64,000 nt of DNA, from the NCBI RefSeq assembly GCF_030817535.1, contig NZ_JAUSZL010000002.1, positions 7,502,001 through 7,566,000 of the forward strand, in the 5' to 3' direction. Position 1 is the first letter of the stretch. Each line of letters begins with the position of its first letter. The stretch is from Streptomyces sp. V3I8 (GTDB taxonomy: Bacteria; Actinomycetota; Actinomycetes; Streptomycetales; Streptomycetaceae). Below the pieces are notes generated by a model. The model was given only the letters and a program-made list of their open reading frames with translations. It did not search any database and was not told the DNA's origin. The position numbers and the translations under genes were made by a program. Below, one piece after another: positions 1 to 7,978 of this stretch.

Positions 1-32
1 AGTGAGATCCATAGGAAATCCGTTTCGCTATA

Positions 33-47
33 CGGCACGGCGTGCCG
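33..47. promoter_or_regulatory. Perfect 7-bp-arm palindrome upstream of the IclR gene
   Basis: CGGCACG and CGTGCCG flank a single G. The site lies about 120 bp before the probable IclR start, where an autoregulatory operator would be expected. IclR-family operators are often short palindromes, but the assignment is inference only. Confidence 0.35.
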
Positions 48-168
48 CACAGTAATCCACGCATCCCGCCCCCGACAAGGGGTTGCCTGTGCCGCGATGC
101 GAGATGGCTGCGCGGTGGGTGGTACGCTCAGGAGTTCACATCTGGGATACGGGGAGGCTGGCGGAGAC

Positions 169-954
169 GTGACCGGGCAGGACAGGCCGAGCAGTGGTAT
201 TCGGTCGATGAACAGCGTTCTCAGCACACTTCGCGTCCTCGAGGAAGTCGCCGTGCGACAGCCCATCGGCGTCTCGGAGCTGGCGCGTGTCACGCAGATC
301 CCGAAGAGCTCGGTCCAGCGCTGCCTCGTCACACTTCAGCAGGCCGGCTGGCTACGGGTCGTCGACCCTGAGCACGCGCGGTGGGGCGTGACGATGAAGG
401 CTCTCGCCATCGGATTGCGCGGGGCCGGTGAGCAGGACCTCCGGGATCTGGCGGCGCCCGTGGTCAAACGCCTCGCCACGGAGACCGAGGAGACGGTCCA
501 ACTCGGGCTGCGCGACGGGGAGGACTACGTCATCGTCGCCACGCAGGAGAGCACGCACGTGGTCCGTGTCATCCTTGAGGTGGGCACGCGTCTGCCGCTC
601 AGGGCCACTTCGGCGGGCGTGGCGATCATGTCGCGCCTTGCCTCCACTGATGTGGATGAGTTGCTGAAGCGTGAGCTGAGGGAATACGCGCAGTCCCCCG
701 TGCTGAGTTCCGACGAGCTGCGCGAGGAGATCCGGCGGACCGCCGGGCTCGGATACGCGCGCAACGTGTCCGGGTGGTTCCGTCCGCACGTCGCCTCGCT
801 CGCCGCGGCCATCACGGACCCGTCCGGACGGCCCATAGCAGGAGTCACGCTCGCCGTCCCGGAGATGCGCTACGACAATTCGCAGGAAGAGACCCTGGCA
901 GCGCTGGTCGTCGCGGCCGCGGACGAGATCAGCACGCTGATCGCATCCGCCTGA
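169..954 (+). CDS. IclR family transcriptional regulator
   Basis: A 261-aa DNA-binding regulator. The N-terminal winged helix (about residues 15-75) contains the IclR recognition-helix pattern IPKSSVQRCL. The C-terminal effector domain (about 90-255) shows the usual LPLRATSAGVAIMS segment, although the family's common Cys in this area is not evident. The GTG at 169 was chosen because GGGGAGG lies 11 nt upstream; an internal ATG at 208 has no ribosome binding site. It faces the amidohydrolase/transporter pair and probably senses a small organic acid used by this catabolic region. Family assignment is firm; target and ligand are inferred. Confidence 0.88.
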   Translation: MTGQDRPSSGIRSMNSVLSTLRVLEEVAVRQPIGVSELARVTQIPKSSVQRCLVTLQQAGWLRVVDPEHARWGVTMKALAIGLRGAGEQDLRDLAAPVVKRLATETEETVQLGLRDGEDYVIVATQESTHVVRVILEVGTRLPLRATSAGVAIMSRLASTDVDELLKRELREYAQSPVLSSDELREEIRRTAGLGYARNVSGWFRPHVASLAAAITDPSGRPIAGVTLAVPEMRYDNSQEETLAALVVAAADEISTLIASA

Positions 955-1024
955 CCTTGACGCCGGGGCACCGTCCGCCGGAGCGGGCTTCGATGTCTTC
1001 CTCGTCTTGTGATCACCGCTGTCG

Positions 1025-1957
1025 TCAGAGGCGGTTCTCCGGGTCCTGGTCGGCATTGCGCCACACGTAGTCGGCGATCTCGCCATGCGTGGCGTACCAG
1101 ACGTTCTCATGCGACTTCATGTGCTCGACCAGCCCGCGCAGCGCGTGCATCCTCGAGCGGTGGCCGATGATGTGCGGATGACAGACCATCTGGAAGACCG
1201 CTCCGTCGGCATAGGCCGAGTCGAACTCGTCCTTCATGATCTCGGCCCAGGCGCGGGGAGGGGTGTAGGGCCGGTGGGGACCGAACCGCGTCATCATGAA
1301 GTAGGGCGCGTCGTCGCGGATCCACTCCATGGGAACCTCCACGATCCCCGTGGGGCGCCTGTTCGAGAGGATCTCGTAGGGCATGTCGTCGGCCATGAGT
1401 GACGTGTCGTACCGGAACCCGAGCTCCTGCAGGATCTCCACGGTGGAGTCGGAGAAGTCGGCACTGGGTGTCCTGATCCCGACCGGCCGCTGACCGACGA
1501 GGTTCTCCAGCACATCCAGGCTGCGGCGGTTGAGGTCGAGCTCGTCCTCCGGGGTCAGCAGCGCGTTCCGCTCGTGGATCCAGCCGTGCGCACCGATCTC
1601 GTGGCCTGCCGCGGCGTAGTCCTTGGCCTCCTGCGGGTGCAGCAGCGCGGACACCGCGGGGATGAAGAACGTGGCCGGGATCTGGAACTCTTCGAGAAGC
1701 CGGAGAATCCGGCGCGATCCCACCCGCGACCCGAACTCGCCCCTGCCCATCGCGCCGGGCGAGGTGTCGCCCTCGCGCAACGAGAGCGTCTCGTGGTCGG
1801 GATCGAAGGAGAGTGCCACGGCCATACGGGCGCCGCCCGGCCATTCCCGCGGAGTCAGGTCCCGCCCCGCGCGGACGCGCTCAGCGTGTCCCCGCCATAC
1901 GGCCTCGTCCCACTGCCACGGCTCTTGTCCCGTTGATGCCTCGGGTGAAGTACTCAT
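1025..1957 (-). CDS. Polysaccharide-deacetylase (NodB fold) family amidohydrolase
   Basis: A 310-aa cytoplasmic protein with no signal peptide. The metal site is visible as FDPDHE (D52, D54, H55) and HGWIH (H124, H128), followed by RTPSADFSDST, as in the carbohydrate esterase 4 / PuuE-like superfamily. Cytoplasmic members of this fold hydrolyse small amides such as ureides and cyclic imides as well as sugars, and lack of export argues against a cell-wall substrate. Its ATG shares one base with the stop of the upstream transporter gene (TGATG), so translation is probably coupled. An imide or amide substrate is inference; exact activity is unknown. Confidence 0.8.
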   Translation of the reverse strand: MSTSPEASTGQEPWQWDEAVWRGHAERVRAGRDLTPREWPGGARMAVALSFDPDHETLSLREGDTSPGAMGRGEFGSRVGSRRILRLLEEFQIPATFFIPAVSALLHPQEAKDYAAAGHEIGAHGWIHERNALLTPEDELDLNRRSLDVLENLVGQRPVGIRTPSADFSDSTVEILQELGFRYDTSLMADDMPYEILSNRRPTGIVEVPMEWIRDDAPYFMMTRFGPHRPYTPPRAWAEIMKDEFDSAYADGAVFQMVCHPHIIGHRSRMHALRGLVEHMKSHENVWYATHGEIADYVWRNADQDPENRL

Positions 1958-3282
1958 CAGTCGAGTGATCCCTTCTTCACGCCGTCGGACATCGTCATGA
2001 TCGTGACCATGCCGATCGCTGCCGAGGCGATGATGTAGATCCAGATCTTGTCCTGGTGCCCGATGCTGGCCAGCCAGGTGGTGAAGTACGGTGCGGTGCC
2101 GCCGAACAGCGCGACGGCCGTCGCGTAGGGAAGTCCGATCCCGGTCGTCCGCACCGAGGTCGGGAAGAGTTCGGCGTAGATGGCGGCCACGATCGCGCAG
2201 TTGCCGGCGAGCAGGACCATCCCGATGGATTCGACCAGTAGCAGCGTCCAGAAGCCGCCGGCGCCGAGCATGCGATAGGCGGGCCAGGCGTACAGCGCGA
2301 AACCGATCACGAAGAACAGGAACAGGGGACGCCTGCCCCAGCGGTCCGACAGGATTCCGCCGATCGGAAGCAGGATCATGAACAGGACGACCGCGAGGGA
2401 GTTCGCGAGCAGCGCCTTGTCCAGGTCGAGGCCGTTCGTCGTGCTGGCGTAGCCCGGCATGCTGGTGATCCACAGGTAATAGATGATCGCGCCGGGAACC
2501 GTGATCCCGATGACGCGCAGCATGTTCAGCTTGTGTGAGGCGAACAGCGTCTTGACCGGCTTGTGGGTCTTGCCCGACTGTTCCGCGTTGTCGAAGTGCT
2601 CGCTCTCCTGCGTACGGAGGCGCAGCCACAGGACGATCAGCCCCAGAGCGGCGGCGACGGCGAAGGCGATCCGCCATCCGTACCTCTCCATCTGGTGGTC
2701 GTTCAGGTTCGAGGTCACGGCCAGCGAGAGCAGCGAGGCGAGCAGCATTCCACTCGCCGTCGACACCTGCTGGAAGGATCCGGCGAACGCCCGCCGTCCC
2801 GGTGCCGCGTTCTCGACGATGTACGACACGGAGCTCGGCCACTCGCCGCCGGCGGAGAAGGCCTGCACCAGCCTGGCTACCAGCAGCACCAGGGGCGCGC
2901 CGACTCCGATCTGCTCGTACGTCGGACACACCGCGATGGCGAGGCCGCCGGCCGACATGAGGGTGATGGTCAGCGTGAGGGCCTTCTTGCGGCCGTACCG
3001 GTCGGCGTAGGCGCCGAGGACGAGGCCGCCGAGAGGGCGTACGAAGAATCCCACCGCGAAGATCGCCAGTGTGGACAGAAACGCTGTGGTGGGATCCCCC
3101 TTGGGGAAGAACTGACCTGCGAAGACCGGAGCCAGGGACGCATAGATTCCCCAGTCCACGTACTCGACCGTGTTCCCGAGCGAGCCGGCGAAGATCGCCT
3201 TCATCTGTCTGCGGGTCATCCTGCTCGAAGGCGCATCACCGTTTGCGCGTCCGATCACGGCGGTTTGCTGTTCTGCTGCCAC
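1957..3282 (-). CDS. MFS transporter, metabolite:H+ symporter (MHS) type
   Basis: A 441-aa integral membrane protein of about 12 helices. It shows the MHS hallmarks: GNTVEYVDWGIYASLAP in helix 1, RPLGGLVLGAYADRYGRKKAL between helices 2 and 3, and RLVQAFSAGGEW in helix 4. MHS carriers import organic acids, amino acids, betaines or aromatic acids with protons. The start is the GTG at 3282, preceded by AGGAGA; an upstream in-frame extension lacks that signal. It is the first gene of a two-gene operon with the NodB-fold hydrolase and probably imports its substrate. Substrate unknown. Confidence 0.85.
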   Translation of the reverse strand: MAAEQQTAVIGRANGDAPSSRMTRRQMKAIFAGSLGNTVEYVDWGIYASLAPVFAGQFFPKGDPTTAFLSTLAIFAVGFFVRPLGGLVLGAYADRYGRKKALTLTITLMSAGGLAIAVCPTYEQIGVGAPLVLLVARLVQAFSAGGEWPSSVSYIVENAAPGRRAFAGSFQQVSTASGMLLASLLSLAVTSNLNDHQMERYGWRIAFAVAAALGLIVLWLRLRTQESEHFDNAEQSGKTHKPVKTLFASHKLNMLRVIGITVPGAIIYYLWITSMPGYASTTNGLDLDKALLANSLAVVLFMILLPIGGILSDRWGRRPLFLFFVIGFALYAWPAYRMLGAGGFWTLLLVESIGMVLLAGNCAIVAAIYAELFPTSVRTTGIGLPYATAVALFGGTAPYFTTWLASIGHQDKIWIYIIASAAIGMVTIMTMSDGVKKGSLD

Positions 3283-3634
3283 GACTTCTCCTATGCATCG
3301 GAGTGAGGAGGAGTTCCGTCGAACCGCCACGAGGGTCGGTCGTCAGGGAGACGCGGGTGCCGAGCGGCTGCAGCGGGCGGCACACGGCGCTCCTCCGCCG
3401 AGGCAAGAGAACTCTGTGGTCCGGGTGATCTTGTCCGGTGCCACGTCGTGCCACTCTCCGGGCCCGCTGCCCGCGTTGTGCCGGCCCGTCGCGACGCATC
3501 CGGGTCCGGCTTCGTTGCTGCGTTCGTTCCCTTGTTGGACCATCTAGTGGCACGGAGTATCGTGTTGCGGTACGGTGACTGTCAACCTTTTGTATTACTG
3601 GAATACGCACGGCGTGAAGAAAGTGAGTCCAGGT
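3283..3634. other. Divergent promoter region (transporter / Old Yellow Enzyme operons)
   Basis: About 350 bp without a convincing gene. It separates the leftward transporter operon from the rightward flavin-reductase operon, so it must hold both promoters. The only clear signal is the GntR-type operator match at 3590-3600. Other frames here lack ribosome binding sites and typical codon use. Confidence 0.6.
3590..3600 (+). promoter_or_regulatory. Putative GntR operator, copy 1 (TTGTATTACTG)
   Basis: Matches the core YTGTATTACNG also found at 6421-6431 and 7931-7941. It also lies within a looser inverted repeat, GTATT-N5-AATAC. It sits 35 bp before the chosen start of the flavin reductase. The form resembles FadR-subfamily operators (TnGTnnnACnA). 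Confidence 0.55.
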
Positions 3635-4723
3635 GTGTCCAGCACAGAGTTCGCGGGCCCGGAAATGACCCCGCTGCGACTGCGGGAAGTCACCATCCCC
3701 AATCGCCTGTGGATGTCCCCCATGGCCCAGTACGCGGCCGGAACCGACGGGAAACCGACCGACTGGCACCTCGTGCACTACGGTGCGCGCGCAGTCGGCG
3801 GAGTGGGCCTGGTCATGATCGAGTCCAATGCCGTCGGACCGCTGCACCGGACCACGTCGGCGGACCTCGGAATCTGGAACGAGGAGCAGGCCGCCGCGCA
3901 CCGGCGCCTGACCTCGTTCATAGCCCAGCAGGGCGCGGTCCCCGCGGTCCAGCTGCTGGCCGCCGGCAGGAAGGGATCCCACCAGGTTCCCTGGGAGGGC
4001 GAGGGGCAGAACGGCCCCGTGAGCGTGGCCGACGGCGGCTGGGACGTGTTCGGGCCGTCCGCGGTCCCGTTCGGCGACCTGTCCGTTCCCCGGAAAGCCA
4101 CCTCCGCGGACATGGACGAGGTCGTCGAGGCCTTCGCCCGGTCGGCGCGGATGGCCCATCTGGCGGGGTACGAGGTCGTCGAGATCCACGCTGCGCACGG
4201 ATACCTTCTGCACCAGTTCCTCTCCCCCCTGGCCAACCAGCGGACGGACGAGTACGGCGGCAGCCTGCAGAACCGGATGCGTCTTCCGCTGCGCGTGGCC
4301 GAGGCCGTCCGTGAGGCCTTTCCGGCGGAGAAGCCCGTCTTCGTCCGCATCACCGCGACGGACTGGGCCGAGGGCGGCATCACCATCGACGAGGCGGTGA
4401 CGTTCGCCAAGGAGCTGGCGACCGTGGGCATCGACCTTCTCGACGTCACCTCAGGCGTGCTCGTGCGCGACCTGGAGGCCCGTCCGCCGGCCCGGGACGG
4501 GGTCAATGTCGAGTTTGCGAACACACTGAAGAAGGCGTCGGGACTCGCGGTCGCCCCGGTCGGACAGATCGCCGACCTGTCGCTGGCCGGCCGGGTCCTG
4601 GCCGACGGCCAGGCGGACGCCGTGCTGGTCGGACGCGCCCTGCTGCGCGATCCGTACTTCGCCCTGCGCAACCGGGCCGGCGACCCGGCGGCCTGGCCGG
4701 CCCGGTACCACCGTGCGCTGTAA
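3635..4723 (+). CDS. Old Yellow Enzyme family NADH:flavin oxidoreductase (YqjM-like)
   Basis: A 362-aa FMN-dependent ene-reductase expected to reduce an activated C=C bond with NAD(P)H. The TIM barrel is complete. EIHAAHGYLLHQFLSP carries the substrate-anion histidines (H185, H188), followed by NQRTDEYGGSLQNR and a C-terminal VGRALLRDP. Two YqjM features are altered: the FMN-modulating Cys in MSPMC is Ala here (MSPMAQY, A31), and the usual AHAGRK motif reads LAAGRK. The GTG at 3635 was chosen because family members begin just before the TPLRLR motif; the ribosome binding site is weak. The alpha/beta hydrolase gene follows 43 bp downstream in the same operon. Confidence 0.86.
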   Translation: MSSTEFAGPEMTPLRLREVTIPNRLWMSPMAQYAAGTDGKPTDWHLVHYGARAVGGVGLVMIESNAVGPLHRTTSADLGIWNEEQAAAHRRLTSFIAQQGAVPAVQLLAAGRKGSHQVPWEGEGQNGPVSVADGGWDVFGPSAVPFGDLSVPRKATSADMDEVVEAFARSARMAHLAGYEVVEIHAAHGYLLHQFLSPLANQRTDEYGGSLQNRMRLPLRVAEAVREAFPAEKPVFVRITATDWAEGGITIDEAVTFAKELATVGIDLLDVTSGVLVRDLEARPPARDGVNVEFANTLKKASGLAVAPVGQIADLSLAGRVLADGQADAVLVGRALLRDPYFALRNRAGDPAAWPARYHRAL

Positions 4724-4766
4724 TCCGGATGTGCTGTGGAGACCGCAAGAGGAAGAGAGGACGACA

Positions 4767-5564
4767 GTGACGACCAGAATTGCCGCGAGCCGCGAGGTTC
4801 AGCGCGCCGACCACACGACGATCCACTACACGATCAGCGGCCCGGCCGACGGCCCGACCCTGGCCTTCATCCACGGCTGGGGCTGCAACCGTAACGACTT
4901 CGACGCGATAGCCGGCTTCCTCCCGGAGAATTACCGCCTCCTCGCGGTCGATCTCGGAGAGCACGGCGACTCCCGGTCCACCCGTGACGTCTGGACGATG
5001 GAGGAGTTCGCCCATGACGTGAAGGCCGTGCTGGAAACGGAGTCGGTGGACGACTGTGTCGTGGTCGGGCACTCCCTCGGCGGAGCGGTCGCCGTCGAAG
5101 CCGGCCGGCTCCTTCCCGACGTGGTCTCCCATGTGGTCGCGCTCGACGCCCTGCACTACCTCGCGTTGTTCCCCGCACCGGACGAGCAGCTCGCCAAGGC
5201 GCTCCTCCAGCCGTTCCACGACGACTTCCCCGCCGCGGTACGCGGCCTGGTCGAGGGAGGCTCGCTGGAGGACACCGATCCGGCACTGAAGGACGCCTAC
5301 TTCGAGAAGATGTCGGCCGTACGGCAGCCTGCGGGCCTGAGATCGATCGAGGGCCTGGTGCACTGGGACATGGACGCCGCGCTGCGCGAGGTCAAGCAGC
5401 CGATCACGCTGTTCGCGGTGCGCGACATCCTCACGCAGGAAGCCATCGACCGCTACGGCGACCGCATCCATATCGTGCCCGTCGACCTGGGAAGCCACCA
5501 CTTCCACGTCGAGTCCCCCGAAGGCACCGCCAAGCTGCTGGTCGACGTGGTGTCCGCCCGGTAG
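4767..5564 (+). CDS. Alpha/beta-fold hydrolase
   Basis: A 265-aa cytoplasmic hydrolase. HGWG forms the oxyanion region, VDLGEHGDS follows, and the nucleophile elbow GHSLGG places Ser103; the C-terminal SHHFHVESP supplies the catalytic His. The family includes enol-lactonases, esterases and C-C hydrolases. The GTG at 4767 has GAGAGG 6 nt upstream. Placed directly behind the Old Yellow Enzyme gene, it probably acts on the reduced product, for example by opening a lactone or ester. The substrate is not known. Confidence 0.84.
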   Translation: MTTRIAASREVQRADHTTIHYTISGPADGPTLAFIHGWGCNRNDFDAIAGFLPENYRLLAVDLGEHGDSRSTRDVWTMEEFAHDVKAVLETESVDDCVVVGHSLGGAVAVEAGRLLPDVVSHVVALDALHYLALFPAPDEQLAKALLQPFHDDFPAAVRGLVEGGSLEDTDPALKDAYFEKMSAVRQPAGLRSIEGLVHWDMDAALREVKQPITLFAVRDILTQEAIDRYGDRIHIVPVDLGSHHFHVESPEGTAKLLVDVVSAR

Positions 5565-5740
5565 TGCTGCGCCCGGTTCCTCTGCCAGGTCGTGGATTGC
5601 GTCCAGCACCTGGCAGAGGGTCAGGCCGGCACATGTGCTTGTGTGCTGAGCCGCCGCAGGGTACGGACGGCATACGGTGAGCCCCGGATGACGCCGTGGT
5701 CGTGGGCCGGTACCGGCACGGCCCACCCCACACCGGCCGG

Positions 5741-6185
5741 GGACGAACACCTCGGCCACCAACTTCTCGCTGAGGTCCCACAGCCGCCGTGCCGACTCGG
5801 GGACCAAGGCGTGGCTGACGGCCGCGGAGGGGATGCTGTCGGGCGTCACGGGCGTCACGGGCGTCATCTCGTCGTCCAGCGATGCGATGTCGTTGTCCTT
5901 GAGGTAGACGCCGCCGACGTCGGCCAGCTGTGAGGTGGTGGCCGCGAATACGATCGTGCCGGCGCCCTGGTGCGGGGTCTTCTTCCCGTGCGCGGTGTCG
6001 ATGACCGGCCGACCTCGTCGAACAAGCCCATGGCCCGCGGCCCCTTCCGGCCGACCGCACCGTTGAGGGCCGTACCGACGACGACACCCGGTGCACCGCA
6101 TAGCCGCGGATCCCGTCGGCCCGGCGCCGGTCGAGCTCGACGGTGAACAGTGCGTTGGCGAGCTTGGACTGTCCGCACCGATACC
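5741..6185 (-). pseudogene. Degraded short-chain dehydrogenase (SDR) remnant
   Basis: Reading leftward, three frames together give a recognisable SDR C-terminal half: CGQSKLANALFTVELDRR (active-site helix), then GVVVGTALNGAVG, then GAGTIVFAATTSQLADVGG and ARRLWDLSEKLVAE. Frame changes fall near 6088, where one C is missing between AVH and the expected P of PGVVV, and near 6006 between FDEVGR and RPVIDT. The N-terminal Rossmann portion is absent and no stop occurs at the usual place. The gene was probably once a reductase of the surrounding pathway and is now non-functional. Confidence 0.72.
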
Positions 6186-6406
6186 ACGGGTTCCTCCGGT
6201 GCCGACGGCACGTGCTCCGTGCAGACCCGGATCCGCGCTCGGACCGGGCAGCAGGGCAGGTCGAACCGCCCTGCACCACGCCGACATCCCTGACCCGGAC
6301 CTCGTAGAGCCTGAAACGGGCGGCCTGGCGGCGGAACACCCCTTCCGCGGAAGAGACGGACAAGCCGGCCCAGGACTGAACACAGACCCGGGCACAGACC
6401 TATGGC

Positions 6407-6437
6407 GGCATACCGTAATACTGTATTACGGTATGCC
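6407..6437. promoter_or_regulatory. Perfect 15-bp-arm operator palindrome, GntR operator copy 2
   Basis: The arms GGCATACCGTAATAC and GTATTACGGTATGCC surround one central T. Position 6421-6431 within it reads CTGTATTACGG, the core shared with the sites at 3590 and 7931. It ends 26 bp before the ATG of the CMD-family gene, a position typical of a repressor operator overlapping promoter or leader. Repression by the GntR regulator at 7979 is inferred. Confidence 0.72.
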
Positions 6438-6462
6438 TGGTCGCCAATCGAAGGAGCACACC

Positions 6463-6885
6463 ATGACCACTGCTCAGGATCCCCAGCTCTACATCGATGA
6501 GATGGCACGCAAGCGGGGCTACGTCCTCGACTACCACAAGGTGATGGCCAAGCAGGACTTCCCCGTTCTCCAAGCCGCCAACGGCCTTGTCGGCGCCGCC
6601 TATCTCGACCAGCGGACACTGGACCGCAAGACGAAGGAACTCATCTTCATCGTCAGCCTCACGGTGATGCGGGCCTCGAAGGGGCACATCCAGAGTCACA
6701 TCAGAGTCGCCCTGGACCTGGGGGTCACTCCGCAGGAGATCCTCGAAGCGATCGAGATCAGCCTGCCCGAGGCCGGCATCGTGGCCTTCCAGACCGGGTT
6801 CGAGGCCTGGCGTGAGGTCGTGGGCGCCGACGGCCTGGAGCCGACCGTGGAGGCTCACCAGGGAGGATCGGGCGCGGGCGCCTGA
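6463..6885 (+). CDS. Carboxymuconolactone decarboxylase (CMD/AhpD) family protein
   Basis: A 140-aa all-helical protein of the CMD family, with AAYLDQRTLDRKTKELIFIVSL followed by HIQSHIRVALDLGVTPQEILEAIE. The family either decarboxylates gamma-carboxymuconolactone or, with a CxxC pair, reduces peroxides. Here the position of that pair reads ASKGHIQSH and the protein has no cysteine at all, so AhpD-type redox chemistry is excluded. The conserved His and Glu remain, which fits a lyase or isomerase role. The ATG at 6463 has AAGGAG 6 nt upstream. The dehydrogenase gene follows after 69 bp. Confidence 0.82.
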   Translation: MTTAQDPQLYIDEMARKRGYVLDYHKVMAKQDFPVLQAANGLVGAAYLDQRTLDRKTKELIFIVSLTVMRASKGHIQSHIRVALDLGVTPQEILEAIEISLPEAGIVAFQTGFEAWREVVGADGLEPTVEAHQGGSGAGA

Positions 6886-6954
6886 TGTCGTCAGACAACT
6901 CCTGACGACCGGGAATCCAGGCCGTCCAGGACCAGCAAGGAAAGCAGGTCAGAC

Positions 6955-7857
6955 ATGACGGACACCGTGACCTTCATCGGCTTGGGCACGATGGGGCAGC
7001 CCATGGTCCGCAACCTCGCACGATCCGTGCCGGTAACGGTCTACGACACCGACGCCGACGCGATCGCCGTGGCCGCCCGGAACGACGGTGTGACGGCCTT
7101 GGCGAATCCCGACGACGCGGCCGACACCGACGTCCTCATCCTCATGCTCCCCAACAGCGGGATCGTCCAGCGTGTGCTCGGCGATCCGCAGGACCCCGCG
7201 AGCCTCGCCGGCCGACTGCGTCCGGGTTCCCTCGTCGTGGACATGGGCTCGTCGGCACCCCGGGCCACCCAGGAGCTGGCCGAGCGGCTCCGGGAGCGCG
7301 GAGTGGGGATGGTCGACGCTCCGGTCTCCGGCGGCCCGCGCAAGGCCAGGACGGCCGAGCTCACGATCATGGCGGGCGGGCCGGCCGACGACTACGAGCG
7401 GTCGCTCCCGCTGCTGCGCGCCGTGGGAACGTCGGTGACGCACGTCGGCGCCGCCGGTTCCGCGCATGCGCTGAAGGCGCTCAACAACCTGCTGTCGGCC
7501 ATCGGACTGGTCGGAGCACTCGAAGTCCTCACCGCGGGAACCAAATTCGGCCTGGATCCACGGATCATGCTCGACGTCATCAACCGGTCCACCGGTCGCA
7601 ACCAGTCGACCGAGGTCAAGATCGGGCCGGAGGTGCTGGACGGACGGTTCCAGGTCGGGTTCTCCCTCCCGCTGACCGTAAAGGACATCACCACCGCGCT
7701 GGACCTGTTCACGTCACTGGACCTGTCGCCGGAGGTCTCGCAGGCCTGTGTCCGGTTCTGCCGAGCGGCGCTCGCTGGCCTCGACGGGGAGAACCCGGAT
7801 CAGTCCGAGATCGCCCGCTACATGGCGACGACGACCGGTGTCGACCTCACCCGGTGA
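6955..7857 (+). CDS. NAD(P)-dependent beta-hydroxyacid dehydrogenase (3-hydroxyisobutyrate dehydrogenase family)
   Basis: A 300-aa oxidoreductase. The Rossmann signature FIGLGTMGQPM is at residues 7-17, the substrate-binding DAPVSGGPRKA at 121-131, and the catalytic lysine K174 lies in HALKALNN. Family members oxidise 3-hydroxyisobutyrate, tartronate semialdehyde or related beta-hydroxyacids. It follows the CMD-family gene with a GGAAAGCAGG-type binding site. In this cluster it probably handles a short hydroxyacid or semialdehyde intermediate; the exact substrate cannot be read from sequence. Confidence 0.87.
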   Translation: MTDTVTFIGLGTMGQPMVRNLARSVPVTVYDTDADAIAVAARNDGVTALANPDDAADTDVLILMLPNSGIVQRVLGDPQDPASLAGRLRPGSLVVDMGSSAPRATQELAERLRERGVGMVDAPVSGGPRKARTAELTIMAGGPADDYERSLPLLRAVGTSVTHVGAAGSAHALKALNNLLSAIGLVGALEVLTAGTKFGLDPRIMLDVINRSTGRNQSTEVKIGPEVLDGRFQVGFSLPLTVKDITTALDLFTSLDLSPEVSQACVRFCRAALAGLDGENPDQSEIARYMATTTGVDLTR

Positions 7858-7930
7858 CGCGCCGGTGTGAGCTGCCCGCCGAAATCTCCTCGAACATCGC
7901 GGCAGTGTCATGACCAGCCTTGCCGAATTA

Positions 7931-7941
7931 CTGTATTACAG
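7931..7941 (+). promoter_or_regulatory. Putative GntR operator, copy 3 (CTGTATTACAG)
   Basis: A perfect palindrome CTGTA-T-TACAG (extendable to ACTGTA/TACAGT), 37 bp before the regulator's start. It shares the core YTGTATTACNG with 3590-3600 and 6421-6431. The position suggests autoregulation. Confidence 0.65.
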
Positions 7942-7978
7942 TGTTACGTAAGAACCGGTGACGAGAAGGAGCGGCCGC

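Larger units (their letters stand above)
5565..6462. other. Gap of about 900 bp holding a decayed gene and an operator
   Basis: Between the hydrolase stop and the next real start there is no intact gene. The stretch contains the leftward SDR remnant (about 5741-6185) and, at its right end, the 31-bp palindrome at 6407-6437. Nothing else is supported. Confidence 0.6.

Noticed and set aside
6172..6204. Leftward reading TGGTRGIGAD, resembling an SDR cofactor motif
   Set aside because: The same bases in another frame encode the lead-in to the SDR helix QSKLANALF. A real N-terminal motif directly against the active-site helix would need a large deletion; coincidence is as likely.
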